This document shows positions 38,908 to 46,196 of a stretch of 64,000 bases of DNA, one piece after another. The first letter of the stretch is position 1. Every line of letters begins with the position of its first letter. The notes under the pieces were generated by a model, which worked only from the letters and a program-made list of their open reading frames with translations, did not search any database and had not been told where the DNA came from. A program made the position numbers and the translations under genes. Origin of the DNA: a virus. The stretch lies in the IMG/VR virus record IMGVR_UViG_3300048033_001096, positions 62,001 to 126,000 of that record; one strand, written 5' to 3'.

Positions 38908-40665
38908 TTGAGTTGGAAAAAATATTTTACACCAGTGAGTTCTGAAAACTCAGTTAACGGAACATATGGTCCAATAAATGGATCTGCTGCCGGTGCTCGC
39001 CCAGGACCTGCTAGGTCAAACTATTCAAGTTACTTACCAGATGTTTATGTAGGTAGTCCAAACCGTGTTGAGCGTTACGGCCAATACAATACAATGGATC
39101 AAGATTCAGAAGTAAATGCTGCATTAGATATTCTTGCAGAATTTTGTACACAAAAGAATGACGAAAACGGCACAAACTTTAAATTTAATTTTTTTAAAAA
39201 AGCTACAAATACAGAAGTAACTATATTAGGTCAATACTTAAAGCAATGGTGCAAAACACAGAAGTTTGAAACACGAATGTTTCGTATTTTTAGAAATGTA
39301 TTCAAATACGGAGACGCAATTTTTGTAAGAGACCCAGAAACTAAAAAATTATATCATGTTGATCCTGCAAAACTTAAACGTATTATTGTAAACGAAAGTG
39401 AAGGCAAGCAACCTGAGCAATATATTATACAAGATTTTAATTTAAATTTTAGAGAAATGGTTGCAACTACTCCGTTTCAGACTACTGGAAATATTACTGG
39501 CGGCGGAAATCCTAATACTGGATATTTTACTGGCAGCGGCAGAGGAATGGTAGGACAACCAAATCAGGGTCTTAATGGATCAAGATTTAATGTTGAAGAA
39601 GGTGAAGTAGCAATCAATGCAGAACATGTTGTACACCTAAGTTTAAGTGAGGGATTAGATCAAAACTATCCATTTGGACAAAGTTTGTTAGAATCAATCT
39701 TTAAAGTATACAAACAAAAAGAATTACTTGAAGATGCTATTATCATCTATCGAGTACAACGAGCGCCAGAGCGCAGAGTATTCTACGTTGATGTGGGTAA
39801 CATGCCAAGTCACTTGGCTATGCAATTTGTAGAACGTGTTAAGACGGAAATACATCAAAGACGTATCCCATCGTCAACAGGTGGAGGCCAAAATGTTATA
39901 GACAGCTCTTACAATCCTCTGTCAATCAACGAAGACTACTTCTTTCCACAAACTGCTGAAGGTAGAGGATCAAAAGTTGAAACACTACCAGGCGGTACTA
40001 ACTTAGGTGAAATTGACGACTTAAGATACTTTACAAATAAACTTGTGCGTGGCTTACGTATTCCAAGTTCGTACCTACCAACTGGAGCAGATGATGGTGC
40101 TTCTTCATTCCAAGATGGACGAGTTGGTACTGCTTACATTCAAGAACTGAGATTTAATAACTACTGCGAAAGACTACAAGGATTAATTACAGAAGAATTT
40201 AATCAAGATTTTAAACGGTATTTGTTAGAAAATGGAGTAAATATTGACACAGCGATGTTTGATTTAGAATTTCAAGCACCTCAAAACTTTGCTGCTTATA
40301 GACAATCGGAACTAGACAACGCTCGTGTGCCAACATTTACACAAATGAGTGCTATTCCGTATATGTCAAATCGTTTTGCACTAAAACGTTTCTTAGGAAT
40401 GAGTGCAGAAGAAATTGCAGAAAACGAACGTATGTGGCGTGAAGAAAATGACGAAACTCTAGAACAGCCTGATACAGATAGTTCAGGTGAAATGAGAACA
40501 GCTGGAATTAGCAGTTCCGGAATTGGTGCAGATCTTGGAGGTATTGAAGATGTTGCAGACGACGGTCCTGCTCCAGAAGACGGAGGCGAAGGCGCACCTC
40601 CAGAAACAGCAACTGACGCAACCTTAGGTGCAACTCCTCCTCCGGCGAACGATCAGACAATATAA
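38908..40665 (+). CDS. gp20: Portal vertex protein gp20
   Basis: The 585-residue protein has the gp20 landmarks: YNTMDQDSEVNAALDILAEF, KTQKFETRMFRIFRNVFKYG, IYRVQRAPERRVFYVDVGNM, then IPSSYLPTGADDGASSFQDG. The length is near T4 gp20 (524), with an Ala/Pro/acidic C-terminal tail. As a dodecamer it forms the DNA entry and exit ring, nucleates the prohead and anchors the tail. It starts at a TTG one nt after the previous stop, with AAGGAG 10-15 nt upstream inside that gene. The usual T4 order 20-67-21-22-23 follows. Confidence 0.95.
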   Translation: MSWKKYFTPVSSENSVNGTYGPINGSAAGARPGPARSNYSSYLPDVYVGSPNRVERYGQYNTMDQDSEVNAALDILAEFCTQKNDENGTNFKFNFFKKATNTEVTILGQYLKQWCKTQKFETRMFRIFRNVFKYGDAIFVRDPETKKLYHVDPAKLKRIIVNESEGKQPEQYIIQDFNLNFREMVATTPFQTTGNITGGGNPNTGYFTGSGRGMVGQPNQGLNGSRFNVEEGEVAINAEHVVHLSLSEGLDQNYPFGQSLLESIFKVYKQKELLEDAIIIYRVQRAPERRVFYVDVGNMPSHLAMQFVERVKTEIHQRRIPSSTGGGQNVIDSSYNPLSINEDYFFPQTAEGRGSKVETLPGGTNLGEIDDLRYFTNKLVRGLRIPSSYLPTGADDGASSFQDGRVGTAYIQELRFNNYCERLQGLITEEFNQDFKRYLLENGVNIDTAMFDLEFQAPQNFAAYRQSELDNARVPTFTQMSAIPYMSNRFALKRFLGMSAEEIAENERMWREENDETLEQPDTDSSGEMRTAGISSSGIGADLGGIEDVADDGPAPEDGGEGAPPETATDATLGATPPPANDQTI

Positions 40666-40667
40666 GA

Positions 40668-40675
40668 TATAAATA
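40668..40675 (+). promoter_or_regulatory. Exact TATAAATA late promoter abutting an ATG
   Basis: TATAAATAATACT is followed directly by the ATG at 40681. Late transcripts begin about 5-7 nt after the octamer, so the RNA would start at or next to this ATG. Confidence 0.65.
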
Positions 40676-40680
40676 ATACT

Positions 40681-40926
40681 ATGATACTTAGAGAACTTTT
40701 TTATTACGACAAAGAAACGCTTGATCCTACAGAAGATCAAAGCTACGAGCCCCAGTACGATGACTCGATAATAAAGAGTTCGGATACAAGAAAAACAAGA
40801 TTAACTTTACGCCAAATTAATAGAGCACGTAAAGCATCTGATGTACATACTAAAGAACAATCTAAAGAATTAGATTTTGTTCGTCAAATGTACGGAATAG
40901 CAGCACAAGCTGCGGCTGCTATATGA
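40681..40926 (+). CDS. Small head-region protein, possible prohead core (gp68-position)
   Basis: This 81-residue protein lies between the portal and the core/scaffold genes, where T4 has gp67 and gp68. The N-terminal half is acidic (LFYYDKETLDPTEDQSYEP); the C-terminal half is basic and Ala-rich, with LTLRQINRARKASDVHTKEQ and a QAAAA tail. No Shine-Dalgarno sequence precedes the ATG, and the TATAAATA at 40668 places the expected RNA start at the ATG. The gene may therefore be leaderless from that promoter, or reached by coupling from gp20. Its function is inferred from position only. Confidence 0.7.
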   Translation: MILRELFYYDKETLDPTEDQSYEPQYDDSIIKSSDTRKTRLTLRQINRARKASDVHTKEQSKELDFVRQMYGIAAQAAAAI

Positions 40927-40938
40927 TGATCTTAAATA

Positions 40939-41649
40939 ATGGCAAAATTAGATAAATCAAAGTATTCTAAAAAACAAATTCAAACATTATTAGCAGAACG
41001 TAGAAGACAAAAAGAATCTGTTAATATTATTCCTAAAAAAATAAACGAACATACAAACAAAAGCTATGCATTTGTTCTTGGAAACGGAACATCGCGAAAA
41101 GGTATAGATCCTGCATTTTTACAATCTATAGGAAAAGTATACGGTTGTAATGCACTTTATAGAGAGTTTGATCCTGACTACCTAATTGCTGTTGATGCAA
41201 AAATGATACTAGAACTAGATAGAAAAGATTATATTAGCAAGCATAGAAATGTATGGACAAATCCAAATAAAGCATATAAAAACATAATAGGTTTGAATTA
41301 TTTTAAACCTAGTAAAGGTTGGAGTAGTGGACCCACAGCATTACACCTAGCAAGTCAACATGAGAATAAAAATATTTTTATTTTAGGCTTTGACTATAAA
41401 GGTTTAGAAAACGGCAAACGTGTTAATAACATGTATGCTGGAACACCAAACTACAAAAAAACTACTGACTCTGCAACTTACTATGGAAATTGGCTTAAAC
41501 AAACACAACGAGTAATAAAAGAAAACGCACATATAAACTATTATAGAGTTATACAGCCAGAAAATTTCAAACCGCCGGAACTAAATAGTATTAGTAATTT
41601 ACGCACAATTACTATCATAGAATTCCAAAAAATGTTTGGAATTTCCTAG
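40939..41649 (+). CDS. MptE/DUF115-like or glycosyltransferase-like protein inserted in the head operon
   Basis: The 236-residue protein has an N-terminal basic segment, then AFVLGNGTSRKGIDPAFLQ, VYGCNALYREFDPDYLIAVD, and WSSGPTALHLASQHENKNIF followed by ILGFDYKGLEN. The 'GNGxS' glycine loop, the conserved 'D.L.A.D' and the late 'GFDY' are the pattern of MptE/DUF115 and some sialyltransferase-like proteins that bind a nucleotide, but family membership is uncertain. Such an enzyme could modify a phage or host surface glycan; this is inference. It is not a T4 head gene and sits between the portal and the core protein. The ribosome site is poor (TTAAATA just before the ATG). Confidence 0.55.
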   Translation: MAKLDKSKYSKKQIQTLLAERRRQKESVNIIPKKINEHTNKSYAFVLGNGTSRKGIDPAFLQSIGKVYGCNALYREFDPDYLIAVDAKMILELDRKDYISKHRNVWTNPNKAYKNIIGLNYFKPSKGWSSGPTALHLASQHENKNIFILGFDYKGLENGKRVNNMYAGTPNYKKTTDSATYYGNWLKQTQRVIKENAHINYYRVIQPENFKPPELNSISNLRTITIIEFQKMFGIS

Positions 41650-41758
41650 CATTTTTAGTAAATGGTCCGTTTTGGGCCTATTTCTACGTATATTTCTCTC
41701 TAATGGTTAAATACAAATGACAGCCTTACCATAGGTAAAACATTTATAGGAGAAAATA
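41650..41758 (+). promoter_or_regulatory. Leader before gp67 with two hairpins and a weak late promoter
   Basis: GGTCC/GGGCC (41664-41678, one G-U pair) could end upstream transcription weakly, though only TATTTCT follows. GTTAAATAC at 41706 is a degenerate late octamer. TTACC-ATA-GGTAA (41726-41738) precedes the TATAGGAGAAA ribosome site of the gp67-like gene. Confidence 0.45.
41706..41713 (+). promoter_or_regulatory. Degenerate late promoter octamer GTTAAATA
   Basis: It matches TATAAATA at six of eight positions and is correctly placed about 46 nt before the gp67-like ATG. Confidence 0.35.
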
Positions 41759-42757
41759 ATGGCAGATTTAAAGAAATTTGAAGAAATGCTTGAAAAACTT
41801 GTTAATGAAGATAAAGCAGGTGCAGAAGAGCTTTTCCATGAAATCGTAGTTGAAAAATCACGCGAAATTTATGAAGGACTACTTGAGTCAGAATTAGACG
41901 ACGAAGTAGATGAAGCTACTGATGAAGAAGTAGATGAGTCAGACGACGAAGAAGTAGATGAAGCTACTGATGAAGAAGTAGATGAGTCAGACGACGACTT
42001 AGAAGAAGGTTTTGACCTAGACGAATTTGAAGTCGAAGCAGATCCAATGGACATGGCTATGGGCGGAGACGCAGGCGATGACATGATGGGTGACATTGAA
42101 ATGCCAGCTGACGGTGAAGAAGGCGACATGGATATGGGCGACGAAGAAGGCGACATTGAAGACCGTGTAATGGATCTAGAAGATGCTTTAGAAGATTTAA
42201 AAGCAGAATTTGATTCAATGATGGGCGATGACGACGACGAAGCACCTGCAGACGACGATGCTGAAATGGACATGGATGTAGATATGGACATGGATAGCGA
42301 AGAAGAGCCAGAAGAAGAAGCAATGGCTTTTGAATCAGACGACGAAGAAGTTGACGAAGCAGAAGAAGAAGCTGACGAGTCAGAAAAAAGCGCAGGCGAA
42401 ACAATGCGCGAATATGTCGAAAAAGTAACAGCATCGATGGGCGACACAGGTACTAACGGTACTAAATCGGCAGTTGCTGGTAAAAATGACATGGGTGGAA
42501 CTGCAGGAAATATTGCACAAGCTAATACAGGTGAAACAGCCGAGGCTGGCAAAGGCGGAACAGTAAAAGGTAACGCACTAAACAGTCAAACAGCTAAAGA
42601 AGACAATGCAGGTAACATCAATGTTCCAGGCGGAAAAGCGGCAAAGGCAGGCAAGAATGAGCCAGCTGGTCATGGCGCTGAGAAAAAAGGAAAGCCTGAG
42701 ACTGCTGACAAAGGTGCAGGGAGTATGCTAAACGGCGCTCCAAAACGTGCTAAATAA
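41759..42757 (+). CDS. gp67: Acidic prohead core protein, gp67-like and greatly extended
   Basis: The first ~50 residues (LEKLVNEDKAGAEELFHEIV, then EKSREIYEGLLESELDDE) align by eye with T4 gp67, which has a short helical head followed by an acidic tail. Here the protein is 332 residues instead of about 80. Residues ~45-215 are dominated by Asp/Glu with Met-rich DMDM runs. The last ~110 residues are Gly/Ala/Lys/Asn-rich and more basic. Two copies of a 16-residue acidic repeat occur near the start. In T4, gp67 is an internal core component cut by gp21 into the acidic internal peptide II that stays in the head. A TATAGGAGAAA ribosome site precedes it; gp21, gp22 and gp23 follow. Confidence 0.75.
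   Translation: MADLKKFEEMLEKLVNEDKAGAEELFHEIVVEKSREIYEGLLESELDDEVDEATDEEVDESDDEEVDEATDEEVDESDDDLEEGFDLDEFEVEADPMDMAMGGDAGDDMMGDIEMPADGEEGDMDMGDEEGDIEDRVMDLEDALEDLKAEFDSMMGDDDDEAPADDDAEMDMDVDMDMDSEEEPEEEAMAFESDDEEVDEAEEEADESEKSAGETMREYVEKVTASMGDTGTNGTKSAVAGKNDMGGTAGNIAQANTGETAEAGKGGTVKGNALNSQTAKEDNAGNINVPGGKAAKAGKNEPAGHGAEKKGKPETADKGAGSMLNGAPKRAK
41903..41998 (+). repeat. Two tandem 48-bp repeats in the gp67-like gene
   Basis: Units 41903-41950 and 41951-41998 are identical except for the last codon. They encode EVDEATDEEVDESDDE and EVDEATDEEVDESDDD. Confidence 0.9.
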
Positions 42758-42787
42758 TAGTATAGCAGTATAATAGAGGAAGTTTGA

Positions 42788-43420
42788 ATGAAAAACTTAC
42801 GAGAGCATTTGACATTTGACCAGGCAGGAATGGTTGTTGAATCTACCGATAACGCTACAGGCGGAAAAGACCTTTTTATGAAAGGCATCTGCATACAAGG
42901 CGGTGTGCGTAATGCTAACCAACGTGTATATCCTGTAAATGAAATTGGCAGGGCTGTCAAAACTCTCAACGATCAAATATCTGGAGGATATAGTGTTCTC
43001 GGAGAAGTTGATCATCCAGAAGGCCTTAACATTAACTTAGACCGTGTAAGTCATATGATCACAGATATGTGGATGGATGGCGCAAACGGTTATGGTAAAT
43101 TAAAAATTCTACCAACACCGATGGGCAACCTAGTTAAAACGATGCTTGAAGCAGGCGTTAAACTAGGTGTCTCGTCACGTGGAAGTGGAAATGTGTCAGA
43201 AGACGGCGATAACACCGTGTCTGACTTTGAAATAATCACCGTGGACGCAGTGGCTCAGCCTAGCGCCCCTGGTGCATACCCAACACCAATCTACGAACAT
43301 CTTATGAATGCTCGCGGAGGGTATAAGGCATATGAATTAGCACAGGCAACAAAAGAAGATGCAAAGGCACAAAAATACTTAAAAGAATCACTGATTAACA
43401 TAATCAGTCGACTCCAATAA
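42788..43420 (+). CDS. gp21: Prohead core protease gp21
   Basis: The 210-residue protein matches T4 gp21 (212). The catalytic His lies in VLGEVDHPEG (H76), and the Ser motif is GVSSRGSG (S129-S130-R131-G132). A DFEIITVDAVAQPSAPGAYP block follows. This herpes-assemblin-like serine protease is assembled inside the prohead, where it removes the scaffold and trims gp23 and gp67 after (L/I)-x-E. It has an AGAGGAAG ribosome site. The T4 order gp67-gp21-gp22-gp23 is preserved. Confidence 0.96.
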   Translation: MKNLREHLTFDQAGMVVESTDNATGGKDLFMKGICIQGGVRNANQRVYPVNEIGRAVKTLNDQISGGYSVLGEVDHPEGLNINLDRVSHMITDMWMDGANGYGKLKILPTPMGNLVKTMLEAGVKLGVSSRGSGNVSEDGDNTVSDFEIITVDAVAQPSAPGAYPTPIYEHLMNARGGYKAYELAQATKEDAKAQKYLKESLINIISRLQ

Positions 43421-43434
43421 CAGGAGAAATGATA

Positions 43435-44538
43435 ATGTTGGATGCACTAAAAACACTTTTTGAAAACGATGTAGTTTCCGAAGAAGTGCGCCACGAAATC
43501 GAAGAAGCGTGGGAATCGAAGATTAAAGAAAATCGTCGAGCTGCTACTGCTGAGCTTCGTGAAGAATTTGCTAAGAAGTATGAGCACGATAAAGCAACTA
43601 TGGTAGAGTCAATTGATAAACTACTAGAAGAGCGTCTTGCTTCAGAAATTCAAGAATTTGCAGAAGATCGTAATCAACTAGCTGAAGCAAAAGCGAAGTA
43701 TGCTGTTGCGCAACGTGAAAATGCAAAATTAATGAAAAACTTTGTTTTAGAATCACTAAAGAAAGAAGTTAGCGAATTACACGAAGATCAAAAAGCAGCA
43801 GCAACAAAATTTTCACAGCTTGAAGAATTTGTGGTAGAAGCACTTGCTAAAGAAATTGCAGAGTTCTACGAAGATAAAAAAGACTTAGCTGAAACAAAGG
43901 TAAAACTTGTACGTGAAGCTAAAGACAAATTTGCAGAAGTTCAAAAGACTTTTGTACAAAAAAGTGCCGCATTAGTATCCGAAACAGTTGGTAAAAATCT
44001 TAACAAAGAAATGAAACAACTTAAAGAAGATATTGAATCAGCACGTAAAAACGACTTTGGTCGTAAACTATTCGAAGCATTTGCTTCAGAATATGCTAAC
44101 AGCTACTTAAACGAAAAATCAGAAACTGCTAAACTTATGAAAGTGCTTGCACTTAAAGATCAGCAAGTTAATGAGGCAAAAGCGTTAGCTGTTAAGGCTA
44201 AGACTCTAGCAGAGACAGCTGCTTCTGAAAAGAAAGCACTAGTTGAATCGGCTAGAAGAGAAAAGAAATTACACGATTTAGTTTCACCGTTAGGTAAAGC
44301 TCAGCGTGATATAATGACAGACTTACTGGAAAGCGTACAGACTGATAGACTTCAGTCATCGTTTGACAAGTATCTACCAGCAGTTATTGATGGTAACACT
44401 CCAGCTAAGAAGAAGGCAGTTTTAGCAGAAGGCAAAGAAGTTACAGGCAACCGCGAAGAATCTTCGCAAACTAACGTTAGTTCAAAAGCAGGCGTAGACG
44501 GCAATGTCGTTGACATTAAACGTCTAGCTGGATTATAA
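43435..44538 (+). CDS. gp22: Prohead scaffold protein gp22
   Basis: The product is 367 residues from the ATG at 43435. I prefer this to the ATG 6 nt earlier because AGGAG (43422-43426) is 8 nt from it but only 2 nt from the first. The protein is almost entirely charged helix (Lys/Glu/Ala), as expected for the scaffold core: ENRRAATAELREEFAKKYEH, then repeated E-F-x-E-D-K/R heptads, and a C-terminal FDKYLPAVIDG. T4 gp22 (269 residues) forms the prohead core and is destroyed by gp21. It lies between gp21 and gp23. Confidence 0.93.
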   Translation: MLDALKTLFENDVVSEEVRHEIEEAWESKIKENRRAATAELREEFAKKYEHDKATMVESIDKLLEERLASEIQEFAEDRNQLAEAKAKYAVAQRENAKLMKNFVLESLKKEVSELHEDQKAAATKFSQLEEFVVEALAKEIAEFYEDKKDLAETKVKLVREAKDKFAEVQKTFVQKSAALVSETVGKNLNKEMKQLKEDIESARKNDFGRKLFEAFASEYANSYLNEKSETAKLMKVLALKDQQVNEAKALAVKAKTLAETAASEKKALVESARREKKLHDLVSPLGKAQRDIMTDLLESVQTDRLQSSFDKYLPAVIDGNTPAKKKAVLAEGKEVTGNREESSQTNVSSKAGVDGNVVDIKRLAGL

Positions 44539-44554
44539 TATAGGAGAAATCAAA

Positions 44555-45733
44555 ATGTCAGAACTATTAGAAAGTCGCTGGCAGGACACTAAAACTGCAC
44601 TTGTAGAAGGTCTTAAAGGCAACAAGAAAGCTGTTATGGAAGCGACACTAGAAAATACTCGCAGGTATTTAAGTGAAACTGCAACAGCTGGTGCAACTTC
44701 TGCAGGTAACGTAGCTACACTTAACCGTGTTATCCTACCAGTTATCAGACGTGTAATGCCAACAGTGATCGCAAACGAGTTGGTTGGTGTTCAGCCAATG
44801 ACAGGCCCAGTGGGTCAAATTCACACACTAAGAGTACGTTATAGTGACGCATTCGACAGCACAAACGGTACAGACGTAGCTGCTGGCGAAGAAGCACTAT
44901 CACCATTCAAAATTGCTGAAGGTTATTCAGGGGACGCTGCTACTGATCGTGCATCAGCTACAGCATCGCTTGAAGGACAAGCAGGCAATAGAATGTCAAT
45001 CCAGATCTTGAAACAGACTGTAGAAGCTAAAACACGCAAACTAAGCGCACGTTGGACCTTCGAAGCTGCTCAAGATGCACAATCGCAGCATGGTATTGAC
45101 GTAGAAGCAGAAATCATGGCAGCACTTGCTCAAGAGATTACTGCTGAAATCGACCAAGAAGTTCTTGGTTCATTAGCTTCACTAGCAGGTAATGCTACTG
45201 AAACATACGATCAAGCAGCCGTATCAGGTACTGCTACTTTCGTTGGTGATGAGCATGCTGCACTAGCAGTACAAATCAACCGCGTAAGTAACTTGATTGC
45301 ACAGCGTACACGTAGAGGCGCAGGTAACTGGGCAGTGGTATCACCATTTGCACTAACTATCCTACAGTCAGCAACTACATCAGCGTTCGCTCGTACAACA
45401 GAAGGTACGTTTGAAGCACCAACTAACACTAAAATGGTTGGTACACTAAACAACGCAATGAAAGTATATGTTAACACATATGCAAACGATGCGTCACCAA
45501 TTCTTATTGGTTACAAAGGTTCAAGTGAATCAGATGCAGCGGCATTCTACTGCCCATACATCCCACTAATGAGCTCAGGCGTTGTACTAGATCCAAGCAC
45601 ATTCGAGCCAACAGTTTCGTTCATGACACGTTATGGATATGTTGAGCTAACGAATACTGCTTCGTCTCTAGGTAACGCAGCTGATTACCTAGGTAAAGTT
45701 GCTATTACTAACGGTAACGTTAGCTTTAGCTAA
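44555..45733 (+). CDS. gp23: Major capsid protein gp23
   Basis: The 392-residue protein has the T4-like capsid signature: LNRVILPVIRRVMPTVIANE, then LVGVQPMTGPVGQIHTLRVR, and a C-terminal PSTFEPTVSFMTRYGYVELT. It is shorter than T4 gp23 (521), as in other marine relatives. The N-terminal ~40 residues are a removable helical propeptide. A gp21-type cleavage motif L39-S40-E41 sits just before TATAGATSAGN, giving a mature chain of about 351 residues. There is an ATATAGGAGAAA ribosome site. A strong terminator follows at 45755, so the head operon ends here. Confidence 0.97.
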   Translation: MSELLESRWQDTKTALVEGLKGNKKAVMEATLENTRRYLSETATAGATSAGNVATLNRVILPVIRRVMPTVIANELVGVQPMTGPVGQIHTLRVRYSDAFDSTNGTDVAAGEEALSPFKIAEGYSGDAATDRASATASLEGQAGNRMSIQILKQTVEAKTRKLSARWTFEAAQDAQSQHGIDVEAEIMAALAQEITAEIDQEVLGSLASLAGNATETYDQAAVSGTATFVGDEHAALAVQINRVSNLIAQRTRRGAGNWAVVSPFALTILQSATTSAFARTTEGTFEAPTNTKMVGTLNNAMKVYVNTYANDASPILIGYKGSSESDAAAFYCPYIPLMSSGVVLDPSTFEPTVSFMTRYGYVELTNTASSLGNAADYLGKVAITNGNVSFS

Positions 45734-45754
45734 GTTTTACTTAGAAAGCAAAAC

Positions 45755-45783
45755 AAAAAAGGCGGCTTATGTCGCCTTTTTTT
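45755..45783 (+). terminator. Intrinsic terminator after gp23
   Basis: AAAAAAGGCG pairs with CGCCTTTTTT around an 8-nt loop, followed by a T-run. It closes the head operon. Confidence 0.88.
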
Positions 45784-45805
45784 ATGACTTTTTTTAAAAA
45801 AGTGG

Positions 45806-45833
45806 TTGACTTTTATTGTAGTGATGCTATATT
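45806..45833 (+). promoter_or_regulatory. Sigma-70 promoter driving a non-coding RNA
   Basis: TTGACT (45806-45811) and TATATT (45828-45833) are 16 nt apart. The expected start is near 45839, exactly at the beginning of the first hairpin of the structured RNA. It is an early/host-type promoter located inside late genes. Confidence 0.7.
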
Positions 45834-45837
45834 AATA

Positions 45838-46085
45838 ATATAACAAGACGTTGTTATATGGGTTGGCGCTAATAATTTCCGCTCTAGAGGAGATAAGCGC
45901 ACTTGGTTAGGGGTAGTGCCCGGCGTAGAGTTTGGAGACAAGCAGTACGCACACTGCGATACTAAGCAGAACTGAGGTTCTAGGCGATAGATGAAACGGT
46001 ATCTGGACGCTTAGTTGGAGGTAAACCCAAGTCCTTCACCCACCTTTATTATAAAGCCCGATGCTTAACTGTGTCGGGCTTTTTC
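45838..46085 (+). ncRNA. Independent ~245-nt structured RNA between gp23 and the fibre block
   Basis: This unit has its own promoter and terminator and no ORF. Its helices nest consistently: a 5' hairpin ATATAACAA/TTGTTATAT (45838-45859, loop GACG); an outer TGGGT/ACCCA (45859-45863 with 46038-46042); hairpin GCGCT/AGCGC (45866-45900); closing stem ACTTGG/CCAAGT (45901-45906 with 46027-46032); GGG/CCC (45911-45921); GCAGT/ACTGC (45942-45957); and ACTAAGC/GCTTAGT (45961-45967 with 46009-46015). The last stem encloses AGAAC-TGAG-GTTCT (45968-45981) and AGAT/ATCT (45989-46004). The base composition is clearly richer in G+C than the neighbouring genes. It does not show the ends of tmRNA, an RNase P core or group I intron elements. 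Its function is unknown. Confidence 0.75.
46053..46085 (+). terminator. Strong intrinsic terminator of the structured RNA
   Basis: AAAGCCCGA (46053-46061) pairs perfectly with TCGGGCTTT (46074-46082) over 9 bp with a 12-nt loop, followed by TTTC. Confidence 0.9.
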
Positions 46086-46092
46086 TTTATTT

Positions 46093-46100
46093 GATAAATA
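46093..46100 (+). promoter_or_regulatory. Late promoter octamer GATAAATA
   Basis: GATAAATACTATT starts 8 nt after the RNA terminator and about 100 nt before the ATG at 46197. The same 13-nt string occurs at 54072. Confidence 0.7.
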
Positions 46101-46190
46101 CTATTGTCAGATAGTGTGCCGCAAGGCGGACTTATGCTGTACCCACAGCGTAGCTCATAGAACGGGCATAGGACTACTTTTTATAGGAGA
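46101..46190 (+). promoter_or_regulatory. Structured 5' leader of the 151-residue protein
   Basis: The leader contains TGCC-GCAA-GGCG (46117-46128, GNRA loop) and GCTGT-ACCC-ACAGC (46136-46149). TATG and CATA can extend the second helix. A TATAGGAGAAAA ribosome site follows. It matches no riboswitch I know. Confidence 0.5.
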
Positions 46191-46196
46191 AAACAA

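Noticed and set aside
41869-42552. A 227-codon minus-strand ORF of almost pure Ser/Ala.
   Set aside because: It is the antisense of the Asp/Glu-rich gp67-like gene; GAC/GAA codons read backwards as GTC/TTC-type and Ser-rich frames.
43429-43434. Upstream ATG for gp22 at 43429.
   Set aside because: It is only 2 nt from the AGGAG; the ATG at 43435 has the normal 8-nt spacing.
45838-46085. tmRNA, RNase P RNA, group I intron or known riboswitch.
   Set aside because: I looked for the tmRNA acceptor and resume codon, RNase P conserved cores and group I P/Q/R/S elements and found none. A chance GGTAAACCC string alone is not evidence for RNase P.
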